From Paenibacillus harenae (GTDB taxonomy: Bacteria > Bacillota > Bacilli > Paenibacillales > Paenibacillaceae), in contig NZ_JAUSST010000001.1 of the NCBI RefSeq assembly GCF_030812415.1, forward strand, positions 186,001 through 250,000: DNA of 64,000 nt. The letters run 5' to 3'. Both the position numbers and the translations under genes were made by a program. The notes under the pieces were generated by a model. It saw only the letters and a program-made list of their open reading frames with translations, had not been told where the DNA came from and made no database searches. Within the stretch, counting starts at the first letter, position 1. Every line of letters begins with the position of its first letter. Shown here in pieces: positions 44,112-51,259 of the stretch.

Positions 44112-44999
44112 CTACCTTTCGCGCCAGCCCGCCGTCAACTTTCTCTCGAGCATGGCAACTAACTGATACATAACGGTCGCGACTGCAGCGATAACAACAA
44201 GACTTGATAGAACAAGCGTGAAGTTGAATACTTGGAAGCCGTATATGATCAAATAACCGAGTCCGAGCTTCGCCACGAGAAATTCCCCGACGATGACGCC
44301 GACCCATGCAAGCCCGACATTCACCTTCAGCGTCGAGATAATGACGGGGAATGACGCCGGCAGTATGACGAGGCGGAACAATTGGCCGCGCGAAGCGCCG
44401 AATAACCTGACGACCTTAATAAAGCCGGCGTCTATCTCGCGGAAACGGTTATAAATGTTAAGCGTCGTTATAATAACGGTGACCGACATCGTAACCGCTA
44501 CGATCGATATGAAGCCCGGCCCCAGTGCGACAATAAAGATCGGCCCGAGCGCAACCTTGGGCATACTGTTAAGCACGACCAAATACGGATCGAATACGCG
44601 CGATAGAAAAGGAAACCACCATAGCGCCGCCGCCATCGACGTGCCGAGAAGCATGCCGAGCGCGAATCCGGCAACGGTCTCGCCGACCGTCATGCCGACA
44701 TGCGGCCATATCGAACCGTCGGTCATCGTACGCCACAGCTGATCCGCCATTTTCGAAGGATAGCTGAAGAGCAGCGGATCGATCCATTTATTTCTTCCCG
44801 CCGCTTCCCACAACCCGACAAAAAGCACGAGCAGCGCGATCTGCGTTACGGCAACCGCTGCCGACATCTTGTGCATCCTGCTCCGGTAGCTCGCATGCAG
44901 CGCGCCCATCCAGCTCAGACGATCCTCCTTCACCCCCGCGATCTGCACGCTGCCGGAATCGCCATCGCCGTTCGAACGCATCGAATCGCGTTTATCCAT
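44112..44999 (-). CDS. ABC transporter permease (SsuC/ThiX type)
   Basis: The 295-residue protein has a hydrophilic N-terminus of about 45 residues and six membrane helices. The cytoplasmic EAA loop reads around FIKVVRLFGASRGQLFRLVILPASFPVIISTLKV, typical of BPD permeases for sulfonate, nitrate, taurine or pyrimidine precursors. The start overlaps the ATP-binding gene by eight bases, indicating one operon with the ATPase and the NMT1-type binding protein. The substrate cannot be decided. Confidence 0.92.
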   Translation of the reverse strand: MDKRDSMRSNGDGDSGSVQIAGVKEDRLSWMGALHASYRSRMHKMSAAVAVTQIALLVLFVGLWEAAGRNKWIDPLLFSYPSKMADQLWRTMTDGSIWPHVGMTVGETVAGFALGMLLGTSMAAALWWFPFLSRVFDPYLVVLNSMPKVALGPIFIVALGPGFISIVAVTMSVTVIITTLNIYNRFREIDAGFIKVVRLFGASRGQLFRLVILPASFPVIISTLKVNVGLAWVGVIVGEFLVAKLGLGYLIIYGFQVFNFTLVLSSLVVIAAVATVMYQLVAMLERKLTAGWRER

Positions 45000-45789
45000 T
45001 GTAGCTTCCTCCTTCGTCGTCCACCGCGTCGAGCTCCGCCCACAGCCGCTCGAACGTCGCTTGGAAGCTCGGCAGTTTCCTAGCCGCCATCGGACTTAGC
45101 GCGCGCAGCTCTTCATCTATGACGACCTCGCACTTGATTCGGCCGGGATTGCGGCCAAGCACGATGACGCGGTCGCTCATCGCGGCTGCTTCCGCCAGAT
45201 CATGGGTAACAAGCACCGCCGTTTTCCCCCGGCGAGTAAGCGTCTCATGGACGAGATCTTCTAGCTGCAGCTTAATATGCAGGTCAAGCGCCGAGAATGG
45301 CTCGTCGAGCAGCAGCACCTCCGGCTCGGTTGCGAGCGTTCTTGCCAGCGCCACGCGCTGGCGCATGCCTCCGGAAAGCTCATGCGGATAACGCTGCCCC
45401 GAGTCCGGCAGCCCAAGCTCGGCAAGGAGCTCGTCAACGATCTCCATCGTCCGCGGCGTCTTGCGGCCGCTAATCTCCAGCCCTACAGCCGCATTGTCGC
45501 GAATGGTTCTCCACGGGAACAGAAAGTCCTGCTGCAGCATATAGCCTACCTTCGAGGAAGGACCGGCAACAGCCTCGCCATCCAGCAGCACATTTCCTAC
45601 CGTCGGCGGAAATAATCCGGCCATCAAGCTAAGCACGGTCGTTTTGCCGCAGCCGCTGGGGCCGACGAGGCTGACGAACTCGCCTCGCTCGACGCGCAGG
45701 TCCAGCTGTTCCAACGCTAAGGACGCTCCCTTCGCATTCACGTAAACATGGGATAACTGCTGCAGCTCCAATACGGGAGCTATCGCCAT
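44992..45789 (-). CDS. ABC transporter ATP-binding protein (SsuB/TauB type)
   Basis: The 265-residue ATPase has Walker A GPSGCGKTT, the Q-loop LQQDFLFPW, signature LSGGMRQRVALARTL, Walker B VLLLDEPFSALD, and switch His in VLVTHDLAEAA. It belongs to the nitrate/sulfonate/taurine group that energises NMT1-type importers. It lies between the binding-protein and permease genes of the same operon. Confidence 0.95.
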   Translation of the reverse strand: MAIAPVLELQQLSHVYVNAKGASLALEQLDLRVERGEFVSLVGPSGCGKTTVLSLMAGLFPPTVGNVLLDGEAVAGPSSKVGYMLQQDFLFPWRTIRDNAAVGLEISGRKTPRTMEIVDELLAELGLPDSGQRYPHELSGGMRQRVALARTLATEPEVLLLDEPFSALDLHIKLQLEDLVHETLTRRGKTAVLVTHDLAEAAAMSDRVIVLGRNPGRIKCEVVIDEELRALSPMAARKLPSFQATFERLWAELDAVDDEGGSYNG

Positions 45790-45826
45790 CTATCGTCCCT
45801 CCTTCCGGCAAGCGCCTTGAGTGCGC

Positions 45827-46828
45827 TTATTTAATCGATTTCTCGGCAAAGCTCGTGTCGACAAGCTCGCCGTGCTCGGTACGCTTCTCGAGCTCGCCCG
45901 CCGTGGTAATGACGTCCAGCAGGTTGTTCCATTCCGCTTCGTCGATAATCGGATCGGAAGCGAATGAGCCTTGCTGCTTATAGCGATCGATCGAGCTAAT
46001 AAGAATGTCGCGATCGACGTTTTCAAAGTACGGCAATACGACATCCGCGATTGCTTCTGCGCTATTGTCCTTCACCCACAGCTGCGCTTTATGAATCGCA
46101 TTCGTGAAAGCTTGAACCGTCTTCTCGTTCTTCTTGATATAGCTTTGTTTCGCCATAAATACGGTATAAGGCAGATTCCCGCTTTCCGTACCGAAGGACG
46201 CAACGACATGGCCTTTGCCTTCCTTCTCGAAGATCGAAGCCGTTGGCTCGAAGAGCTGGACATAGTCGCCGGTTCCCGATGCGAAAGCCGCAGGAATGTT
46301 GGCAAAGTCAACGTTCTGGATCAGCTCCAGATCGGCATGTGGATCAATGCCGTGTTTCTTCAAGGCGAACTCGCCGGCCATCTGCGGCATGCCGCCCTTC
46401 CTCTGGCCGAGGAACGTCTTGCCCTTCAGCGTATTCCAATCGAAAGCGCTGTCCGCCTCGCGGGCTACGAGGAACGTGCCGTCGGTTTGCGTCAATTGCG
46501 CGAAGTTGATAACCGGGTCATCCGTTCCTTGCTGATACACGTAGATCGACGTCTCCGAGCCGACGAGCGCGACGTCAATGACGTTCGACAACAGGGCCGT
46601 CATCGTTTTATCGCCGCCCGGCGTCGTCGTAAGCTCGACATCAAGCCCTTCTTCCTCAAAATAGCCTTTCTCTATAGCGACATATTGCGGCGCATAGAAC
46701 AGCGACCGCGTTACCTCGCCGATTCGGACCTTCGTTTTCTCCGAATCTCCTTTGCCACAGCCTGCAAGAACAGCCGTTACCGTAAGCACGACGGCAAGCA
46801 GCAAAGCTGTTATGATGCGTCTATTCAT
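45827..46828 (-). CDS. NMT1/THI5-like substrate-binding lipoprotein
   Basis: The 333-residue lipoprotein has lipobox LAGC at about residues 21-24, then an NMT1-like fold: FYAPQYVAIEKGYFEEEGLDVEL, a GGDKTMTALLSNVIDVALVGSE stretch, and KTFLGQRKGGMPQM. The family binds aliphatic sulfonates, riboflavin or thiamine precursors such as hydroxymethylpyrimidine. No thi or ssu enzyme gene and no thiamine riboswitch is visible, so the ligand stays open. It is the first gene of the operon. Confidence 0.9.
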   Translation of the reverse strand: MNRRIITALLLAVVLTVTAVLAGCGKGDSEKTKVRIGEVTRSLFYAPQYVAIEKGYFEEEGLDVELTTTPGGDKTMTALLSNVIDVALVGSETSIYVYQQGTDDPVINFAQLTQTDGTFLVAREADSAFDWNTLKGKTFLGQRKGGMPQMAGEFALKKHGIDPHADLELIQNVDFANIPAAFASGTGDYVQLFEPTASIFEKEGKGHVVASFGTESGNLPYTVFMAKQSYIKKNEKTVQAFTNAIHKAQLWVKDNSAEAIADVVLPYFENVDRDILISSIDRYKQQGSFASDPIIDEAEWNNLLDVITTAGELEKRTEHGELVDTSFAEKSIK

Positions 46829-46917
46829 ACCGATCCCTCCGACTTCACTCTCGTTAGTAGATGTTCAACATCCTATGCAACAACGGTCTGGGCGGTGAAT
46901 CGGTCTATGAATAACAA

Positions 46918-46964
46918 AAAGATGGCGATCCAAGGATTATCCTTGAACCGCCATCTTTGTTTCA
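46918..46964 (-). terminator. Terminator after the M32 carboxypeptidase gene
   Basis: AAAGATGGCG pairs with CGCCATCTTT and encloses an inner CAAGGAT/ATCCTTG stem, followed on the minus strand by TTGTTATTC, about 55 bases past the stop at 47013. It also insulates the ABC operon that follows. Confidence 0.75.
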
Positions 46965-47012
46965 TGATCGCCTTACCTATGACGCAAGCGCTGCTATCCG
47001 GTTATTTACTCG

Positions 47013-48530
47013 TTAAAGCTTATACACTTCCGAATATTTGTTCGTCAAGTAACGTACGAGATGCTGCGGATCAAGCGGCTTGCCCGTCACGCTCTGAATG
47101 AGCTCCGACGGCGTACGCAGCTTGCCGTATTTATAGATTCGCTCGGTCAGCCAATCCTTGATCGGCAGCAAATCGCCTTGGCCGACAAGCGACCAAAAGC
47201 CGTCCAGCTCCTTCTCCATCGTGTCCGCGATTTGCGCGGCATACATATTGCCGAGCGAGTAGGAAGGGAAATAACCGAATGAGCCTCCGGACCAGTGTAC
47301 GTCCTGCAATACGCCCTCGGCGTTATTCGGCGGCGCGATGCCGAGATACTGTTGGTATTTCTCGTTCCAGATCGCTGGCAGATCGGCCGCTTTCGCCCCT
47401 TCGTTGAAAATAAGCTTCTCGATCTCGTAACGTATAATAATGTGCAAGTTGTAGGTCAGCTCATCCGCCTCGATCCGAATGAGCGAAGGCTGAACGACAT
47501 TGTTCGCGCGGTAGAACTGATCGACCGATACGGCGTCAAGCTGTCCCGGGAACTGCTTCTGCAGCTCGCCGAAGTTCCGTTCCCAAAACGGTCGGCTGCG
47601 GCCGATCATATTTTCCCAGAAGCGGGATTGCGATTCGTGAATGCCCATCGACGTTCCCGTGCAGAGCGTCGTGCCGATCAGCTCGGGCATAATATTTTGC
47701 TCATAAAGGGCATGGCCGCCTTCATGTATGGTACCGAACAACGCGCTAAGCACGTCATCCTCCAGATAACGCGTCGTGATGCGAACGTCGCCCGGGTTAA
47801 GCCCCGTTGCGAATGGATGGACGCTCTCGTCGAGACGTCCGGCATCGAAGCTGAAGCCCATCTGCTTCAGTATGTAGAGACTGAACGCCTTCTGGGCGGA
47901 TTTATCGTATTGCTGGCGCAGGAACGACGTATCCGGCTGATGCGGCGATGCGGCAATCGCGGCTGCAAGCGGCACGAGTTGCTCTCTAAGGCCGCCGAAT
48001 ACGCGATCAAGCTCCTTAACCGTCATACCCGGCTCGTATTGATCCAAAAGCGTGTCATAGCGGGTCGCCTTCGCTCCCCATAGATCGATGAACTGATTCG
48101 TATACGAAATGACCTTCTCCAAGTAAGGCTGGAAGCCGGCAAAATCATTGTCGGCCTTTGCCTCCTCCCACTTGGATTCGGCTTGCGATGATATAATGAC
48201 GTATTCCTGATACAGCTTCGGCGGAATCTTCACGCTGCGGTCGTATTCCTTGCGCGTCTCCGATACAAGCCTCTGTTCGATTTCATTCAGTTCGGCGTAT
48301 GCGGCGTTCTGCTCCAGAACGGTTAGCCACTCGCCAAGTTCTGGCGAAGTAGCCAGCTTGAACATGTCTCCGGATAATGCGCCAATCACTTCCGAGCGCG
48401 TATCCATTCCTTTGCGTGGCGCGCCCGTTCGCAAATCCCAGTAGAGAACGCCCAGCGCCTCTTCGTAGCTCTTCAGCTTATGAATCGTTTCTTTAAAGCT
48501 GCTTAGCGCATCTTTGGTTGATACTGACAT
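47013..48530 (-). CDS. M32-family metallocarboxypeptidase
   Basis: The 505-residue enzyme is a thermostable-carboxypeptidase 1 type M32 peptidase. It has the zinc motif HEGGHALYEQN, the upstream DVRITTRYLEDD, the substrate motif GIHESQSRFWEN, and IRYEIEKLIFN. It trims C-terminal residues from peptides, with broad specificity and no signal peptide, so it acts in the cytoplasm. It stands alone, divergent from the HesB-like gene, with its own terminator. Confidence 0.95.
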   Translation of the reverse strand: MSVSTKDALSSFKETIHKLKSYEEALGVLYWDLRTGAPRKGMDTRSEVIGALSGDMFKLATSPELGEWLTVLEQNAAYAELNEIEQRLVSETRKEYDRSVKIPPKLYQEYVIISSQAESKWEEAKADNDFAGFQPYLEKVISYTNQFIDLWGAKATRYDTLLDQYEPGMTVKELDRVFGGLREQLVPLAAAIAASPHQPDTSFLRQQYDKSAQKAFSLYILKQMGFSFDAGRLDESVHPFATGLNPGDVRITTRYLEDDVLSALFGTIHEGGHALYEQNIMPELIGTTLCTGTSMGIHESQSRFWENMIGRSRPFWERNFGELQKQFPGQLDAVSVDQFYRANNVVQPSLIRIEADELTYNLHIIIRYEIEKLIFNEGAKAADLPAIWNEKYQQYLGIAPPNNAEGVLQDVHWSGGSFGYFPSYSLGNMYAAQIADTMEKELDGFWSLVGQGDLLPIKDWLTERIYKYGKLRTPSELIQSVTGKPLDPQHLVRYLTNKYSEVYKL

Positions 48531-48586
48531 CGGATTACCGCCCTTCTGCTTTGGTTGATATTGGATTCCATTTAACGGAACTTAAC

Positions 48587-48615
48587 TTGATCTTACTTAT
48601 TCCTATCCTTATAAT
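48587..48615 (+). promoter_or_regulatory. Promoter of the HesB-like gene
   Basis: TTGATC (48587-48592), 17 bases and a perfect TATAAT (48610-48615), about 52 bases before the start codon. Confidence 0.78.
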
Positions 48616-48667
48616 CAACTTAAACCTATACATGATGAAAGCGACAGATAGGAAGAGAGGTCATCAT

Positions 48668-48994
48668 ATGCATATTACTTTTTCGAAGTCTGCTGCCGAT
48701 AAGCTCGGCCCCTACTTAACGGACGGAACGAAGCAGCTTAAGCTGCTCCACGATACGGAAGGCTGCGGCTGCGTCGTTAGCGGCGTGCCGGCCCTCCAGC
48801 TTATTGAATCGCCAAGCGTCGACGACCGCCGGGAGCAAGGCGATCCTCTCTCCTATTGGTTCGAGCCGCGCCACGAAGTGTTCTATGAGCCTAAGCTTCG
48901 CGTCGATTACGACCCGAGCCGTGACAGCTTCAGCTTGAAGAGCGACAACCAGATTTATACGACGAATTTGCAATTTTTGACGAAAATCGGCTAA
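48668..48994 (+). CDS. HesB/IscA-like iron-sulfur biosynthesis-family protein (YqkB-like)
   Basis: This 108-residue protein starts MHITFSKSAADKL and has one EGCGCVVSG cysteine pair, then YDPSRDSFSLKSDNQIYTTNLQF. It lacks the full three-cysteine IscA set (C-x-60+-C-G-C), so it may not carry clusters itself. The Firmicutes YqkB group of HesB proteins has this layout. The ATG at 48668 has AGAGAGG seven bases upstream; the open frame from 48518 is not real coding. The carbonic anhydrase gene follows 24 bases later, probably in one operon. Confidence 0.82.
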   Translation: MHITFSKSAADKLGPYLTDGTKQLKLLHDTEGCGCVVSGVPALQLIESPSVDDRREQGDPLSYWFEPRHEVFYEPKLRVDYDPSRDSFSLKSDNQIYTTNLQFLTKIG

Positions 48995-49018
48995 TATGCG
49001 TCGAAACGGAGGCAACAC

Positions 49019-49585
49019 ATGAACAAGCTTGAATCCATTTTAGATTTTAACGGCAGCTTCGTTGCGAACAAAGAGTACGAGCAGTACGCCACAAGCCGTT
49101 TTCCGGACAAAAGAATGGTTATCCTTACTTGCATGGATGCAAGGCTGACCGAGCTTCTGCCAAAATCGATGAACCTGAAAAACGGCGATTCGAAAATTAT
49201 TAAAAACGCCGGCGCTATCGTCACCCAGCCGTTCGGCAACATTATGCGAAGCATCATCGTCGCCGTATACGAGCTGCAAGCCGATGAGGTGTTCGTGATC
49301 GGACATCATAATTGCGGTATGACGGGCATTAATCCCGAAGAAATCATTGATCATATGGTGGATCGAGGCATCCCGATGGAGACTATCACGACGCTGAAGC
49401 ATTCCGGGCTTAATCTGATGCGCTGGTTGACAGGCTTCGACAACGTAAAGGACAGTGTCATTAACAGCGTTAACATTATTCGCAACCATCCGCTCATGCC
49501 TAGAGAGGTGCTCGTACACGGCCTCATTATCGACCCGGAGACGGGTGCGCTTGAGCTCGTAACGGAAGGCTCGCCGGCAAAATGA
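49019..49585 (+). CDS. Beta-class carbonic anhydrase (YtiB-like)
   Basis: The 188-residue enzyme has the beta-class zinc set Cys38 with Asp40 and Arg42 (CMDARLTE) and His96 and Cys99 (HHNCGM). It interconverts CO2 and bicarbonate. The short form with this NAGAIVTQPFGNIMRS region is the YtiB/type II-like group common in Bacillus and Paenibacillus. GGAGG precedes the ATG. It is the second gene after the HesB-like gene. Confidence 0.94.
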   Translation: MNKLESILDFNGSFVANKEYEQYATSRFPDKRMVILTCMDARLTELLPKSMNLKNGDSKIIKNAGAIVTQPFGNIMRSIIVAVYELQADEVFVIGHHNCGMTGINPEEIIDHMVDRGIPMETITTLKHSGLNLMRWLTGFDNVKDSVINSVNIIRNHPLMPREVLVHGLIIDPETGALELVTEGSPAK

Positions 49586-49713
49586 GAAAACCTCTATCGA
49601 GGCCTTTCGAAGATGAGCGACCGCGTTTAACGGTTGGTTTTATCGCCAATCAGAATAATCTCTTTTCGCTTTATCGCTGTAAAGAATTTAAACTTTCCGA
49701 TGTGGTGACAGAA

Positions 49714-49757
49714 AGCGCAGCGGCAATCCTTATGGGATTAGCCGCTGCGCTCTTTTT
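49714..49757 (+). terminator. Terminator after the carbonic anhydrase gene
   Basis: AGCGCAGCGGC/GCCGCTGCGCT with inner AATCC/GGATT stem and CTTTTTGTTT on the plus strand. Its right arm overlaps the 3' end of the converging DUF309 gene. Confidence 0.85.
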
Positions 49758-50274
49758 GTTTCGCTTGAAGCGAATCTTGGCGTGCCTGAATGACCTCGCT
49801 TCGATCACGAAGCTTATGGCGATGAATAAGGGCGTCGTTCGTAAGCGGACTGAGCTCTCCCCAGGCAAGACCGCGCTTCGCGCATTGCTCTTCGCATCGC
49901 CTTGCAATCTCCTCCGATACGATCGGAAGGTTCATATCCTCGTAAGGTTGAGCATTCTCCCGCTCCGCTAACGCAACCAGTCGCTTGTCTATCAACCCGA
50001 TCAGTCGCTCGCGGTCCAGACCAAGCGGAAGCAAACGAGATACGGATAACCGCTTGCGGGATTGCTCCAGCATCATGGCCGCTCCCTTTCGATTGCCTCT
50101 TCGTTCATGATAAAGACTTACCGCCAATTGGATTAAGCCTACCCAAATATCCGACATGCCGTCATTCGGATGTTCTTTCCAATACTCTTCGAGCAGCTCA
50201 TGGCATTCGAACAAATCTCTCGTTGCATGAAACTCGACCAAAAAGGAAACATAGGAATCAGGAATGTTATTCAT
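49738..50274 (-). CDS. DUF309 protein
   Basis: The 178-residue protein has the DUF309 core: ARDLFECHELLEEYWKEHP, the helical VGLIQLAVSLYHERRGNRKGAAMMLEQ and a C-terminal charged tail. No activity is established for the family. The ATG at 50274 has AGGAGG five bases upstream, better than the ATG five codons earlier. Its 3' end converges on the carbonic anhydrase terminator. Confidence 0.88.
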   Translation of the reverse strand: MNNIPDSYVSFLVEFHATRDLFECHELLEEYWKEHPNDGMSDIWVGLIQLAVSLYHERRGNRKGAAMMLEQSRKRLSVSRLLPLGLDRERLIGLIDKRLVALAERENAQPYEDMNLPIVSEEIARRCEEQCAKRGLAWGELSPLTNDALIHRHKLRDRSEVIQARQDSLQAKQKERSG

Positions 50275-50337
50275 ACGAACCTCCTGCATAAGCGATCAGT
50301 AATATTTACAAGCAACCACCGTATATATTAGCTGTAA

Positions 50338-50365
50338 TTGCTTATGTTAGCAACGTATCTATAAA
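50338..50365 (+). promoter_or_regulatory. Candidate promoter of the small-gene pair
   Basis: TTGCTT (50338-50343), 16 bases and TATAAA (50360-50365), 25 bases before the ATG. Confidence 0.55.
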
Positions 50366-50389
50366 ATTCGCAGCCAAGGAGAACTTGAC

Positions 50390-50806
50390 ATGAAAAAAGG
50401 AATACTGTTGATCATGGCTCTGACGCTCGTCATGTCGGTCGGCTTCCACTCAAGCGCTGACGCGAGGCCTAGACGGGCCATCAAATCGCCAAGGCAGGGC
50501 TTTACCGAGACGCCGAAGAAAAAGGATAATGCAAACCAGACGAATAACGGAGCGCGTCCCGGTACTGCGGCCGGAGCCGGGAGAACCGGATTTTGGGGCG
50601 GGGGCAATTTTTTCCGAGGATTGATGGTCGGGGGACTTGCCGGACTGTTGTTCGGCAGTCTGTTCAGCGGCTGGGGCGCGTTCGGCAACCTGCTCGGATT
50701 GCTCATTAACGTTATTGCGATTATTGCCGTCGTAATGCTTATACGCGCCATATTCAGCTACTTCCGCAACAATCGCAGGCGGCCCGACGATCGGAGCCGT
50801 TACTAA
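50390..50806 (+). CDS. Uncharacterised secreted or membrane protein with Gly-rich hydrophobic core
   Basis: I do not recognise a family with certainty. The 138-residue protein has a signal peptide (KGILLIMALTLVMSVGFHSSADA), a basic proline- and glycine-rich linker, then a Gly-rich hydrophobic hairpin (RGLMVGGLAGLLFGSLF, LLGLLINVIAIIAVVMLIRAIFSYF) and an Arg-rich end. This resembles the N-terminal part of Tim44-like lipid-binding proteins but without the Tim44 domain. AAGGAG precedes the ATG. It is followed after three bases by the DUF2653-like gene. Confidence 0.7.
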   Translation: MKKGILLIMALTLVMSVGFHSSADARPRRAIKSPRQGFTETPKKKDNANQTNNGARPGTAAGAGRTGFWGGGNFFRGLMVGGLAGLLFGSLFSGWGAFGNLLGLLINVIAIIAVVMLIRAIFSYFRNNRRRPDDRSRY

Positions 50807-50809
50807 AGC

Positions 50810-51088
50810 GTGCGTCTGTATACGGACGAAATCTTAAATGCTGTCTGCCTCCATTATGCCGATCGCAGAGGGGTCAGCCCTACGGACGTGGAGGTTCAGC
50901 TTTCATGGGAAGAGCAATACGGCTTCACGGCCGAGGTATGGGTGAAGGGTCGCAGCCAATATATCCTTGAAGCGAACATCATTGAAGCCATCGAGCAATA
51001 CGTGTATAAGCAATATAAACGCCGCGTGTTCCGCTCCGATATTCAGCTTGATGCGGACGAGGAGTTTTGGGCCGACATTGCGGATTAG
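50810..51088 (+). CDS. DUF2653-like small protein (YxcD type)
   Basis: The 92-residue protein (YTDEILNAVCLHYADRRGVSP, VEVQLSWEEQYGFTAEVW, IEAIEQYVYKQYKRRVFRSDI) fits the DUF2653/YxcD family of unknown function. It starts with GTG three bases after the stop of the preceding gene, so translation is probably coupled. No motif suggests an activity. The base composition matches its surroundings. Confidence 0.75.
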   Translation: MRLYTDEILNAVCLHYADRRGVSPTDVEVQLSWEEQYGFTAEVWVKGRSQYILEANIIEAIEQYVYKQYKRRVFRSDIQLDADEEFWADIAD

Positions 51089-51111
51089 CCAATAATAAAG
51101 CATTGATTAGA

Positions 51112-51138
51112 GACAGAGCGCAACCGCTCTGTTTTTTT
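51112..51138 (+). terminator. Terminator after the small-gene pair
   Basis: ACAGAGCG-CAAC-CGCTCTGT followed by TTTTTTTG; a canonical intrinsic terminator. Confidence 0.92.
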
Positions 51139-51259
51139 TGTGCTTGTGTCCATGCTCATCTAGCAAATATTACCGACAAACTTTTTATAGATGGGGAGCA
51201 ACTCCCCTCCTCTTCCAGCGTCTAATAGATGGACAACTGAGAGGAGAGTGGTAATTAAA

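Noticed and set aside
46829..46917. Possible thiamine (TPP) riboswitch upstream of the NMT1-type operon
   Set aside because: The CUGAGA and GAUCUGGAUAAUGCCAGC-type core motifs of the TPP element are not present in this spacer.
45971..47101. 376-codon open frame opposite the NMT1-type binding protein
   Set aside because: It covers the opposite strand of a clear lipoprotein gene and its terminator, has no ribosome site, and reads like antisense of conserved codons.
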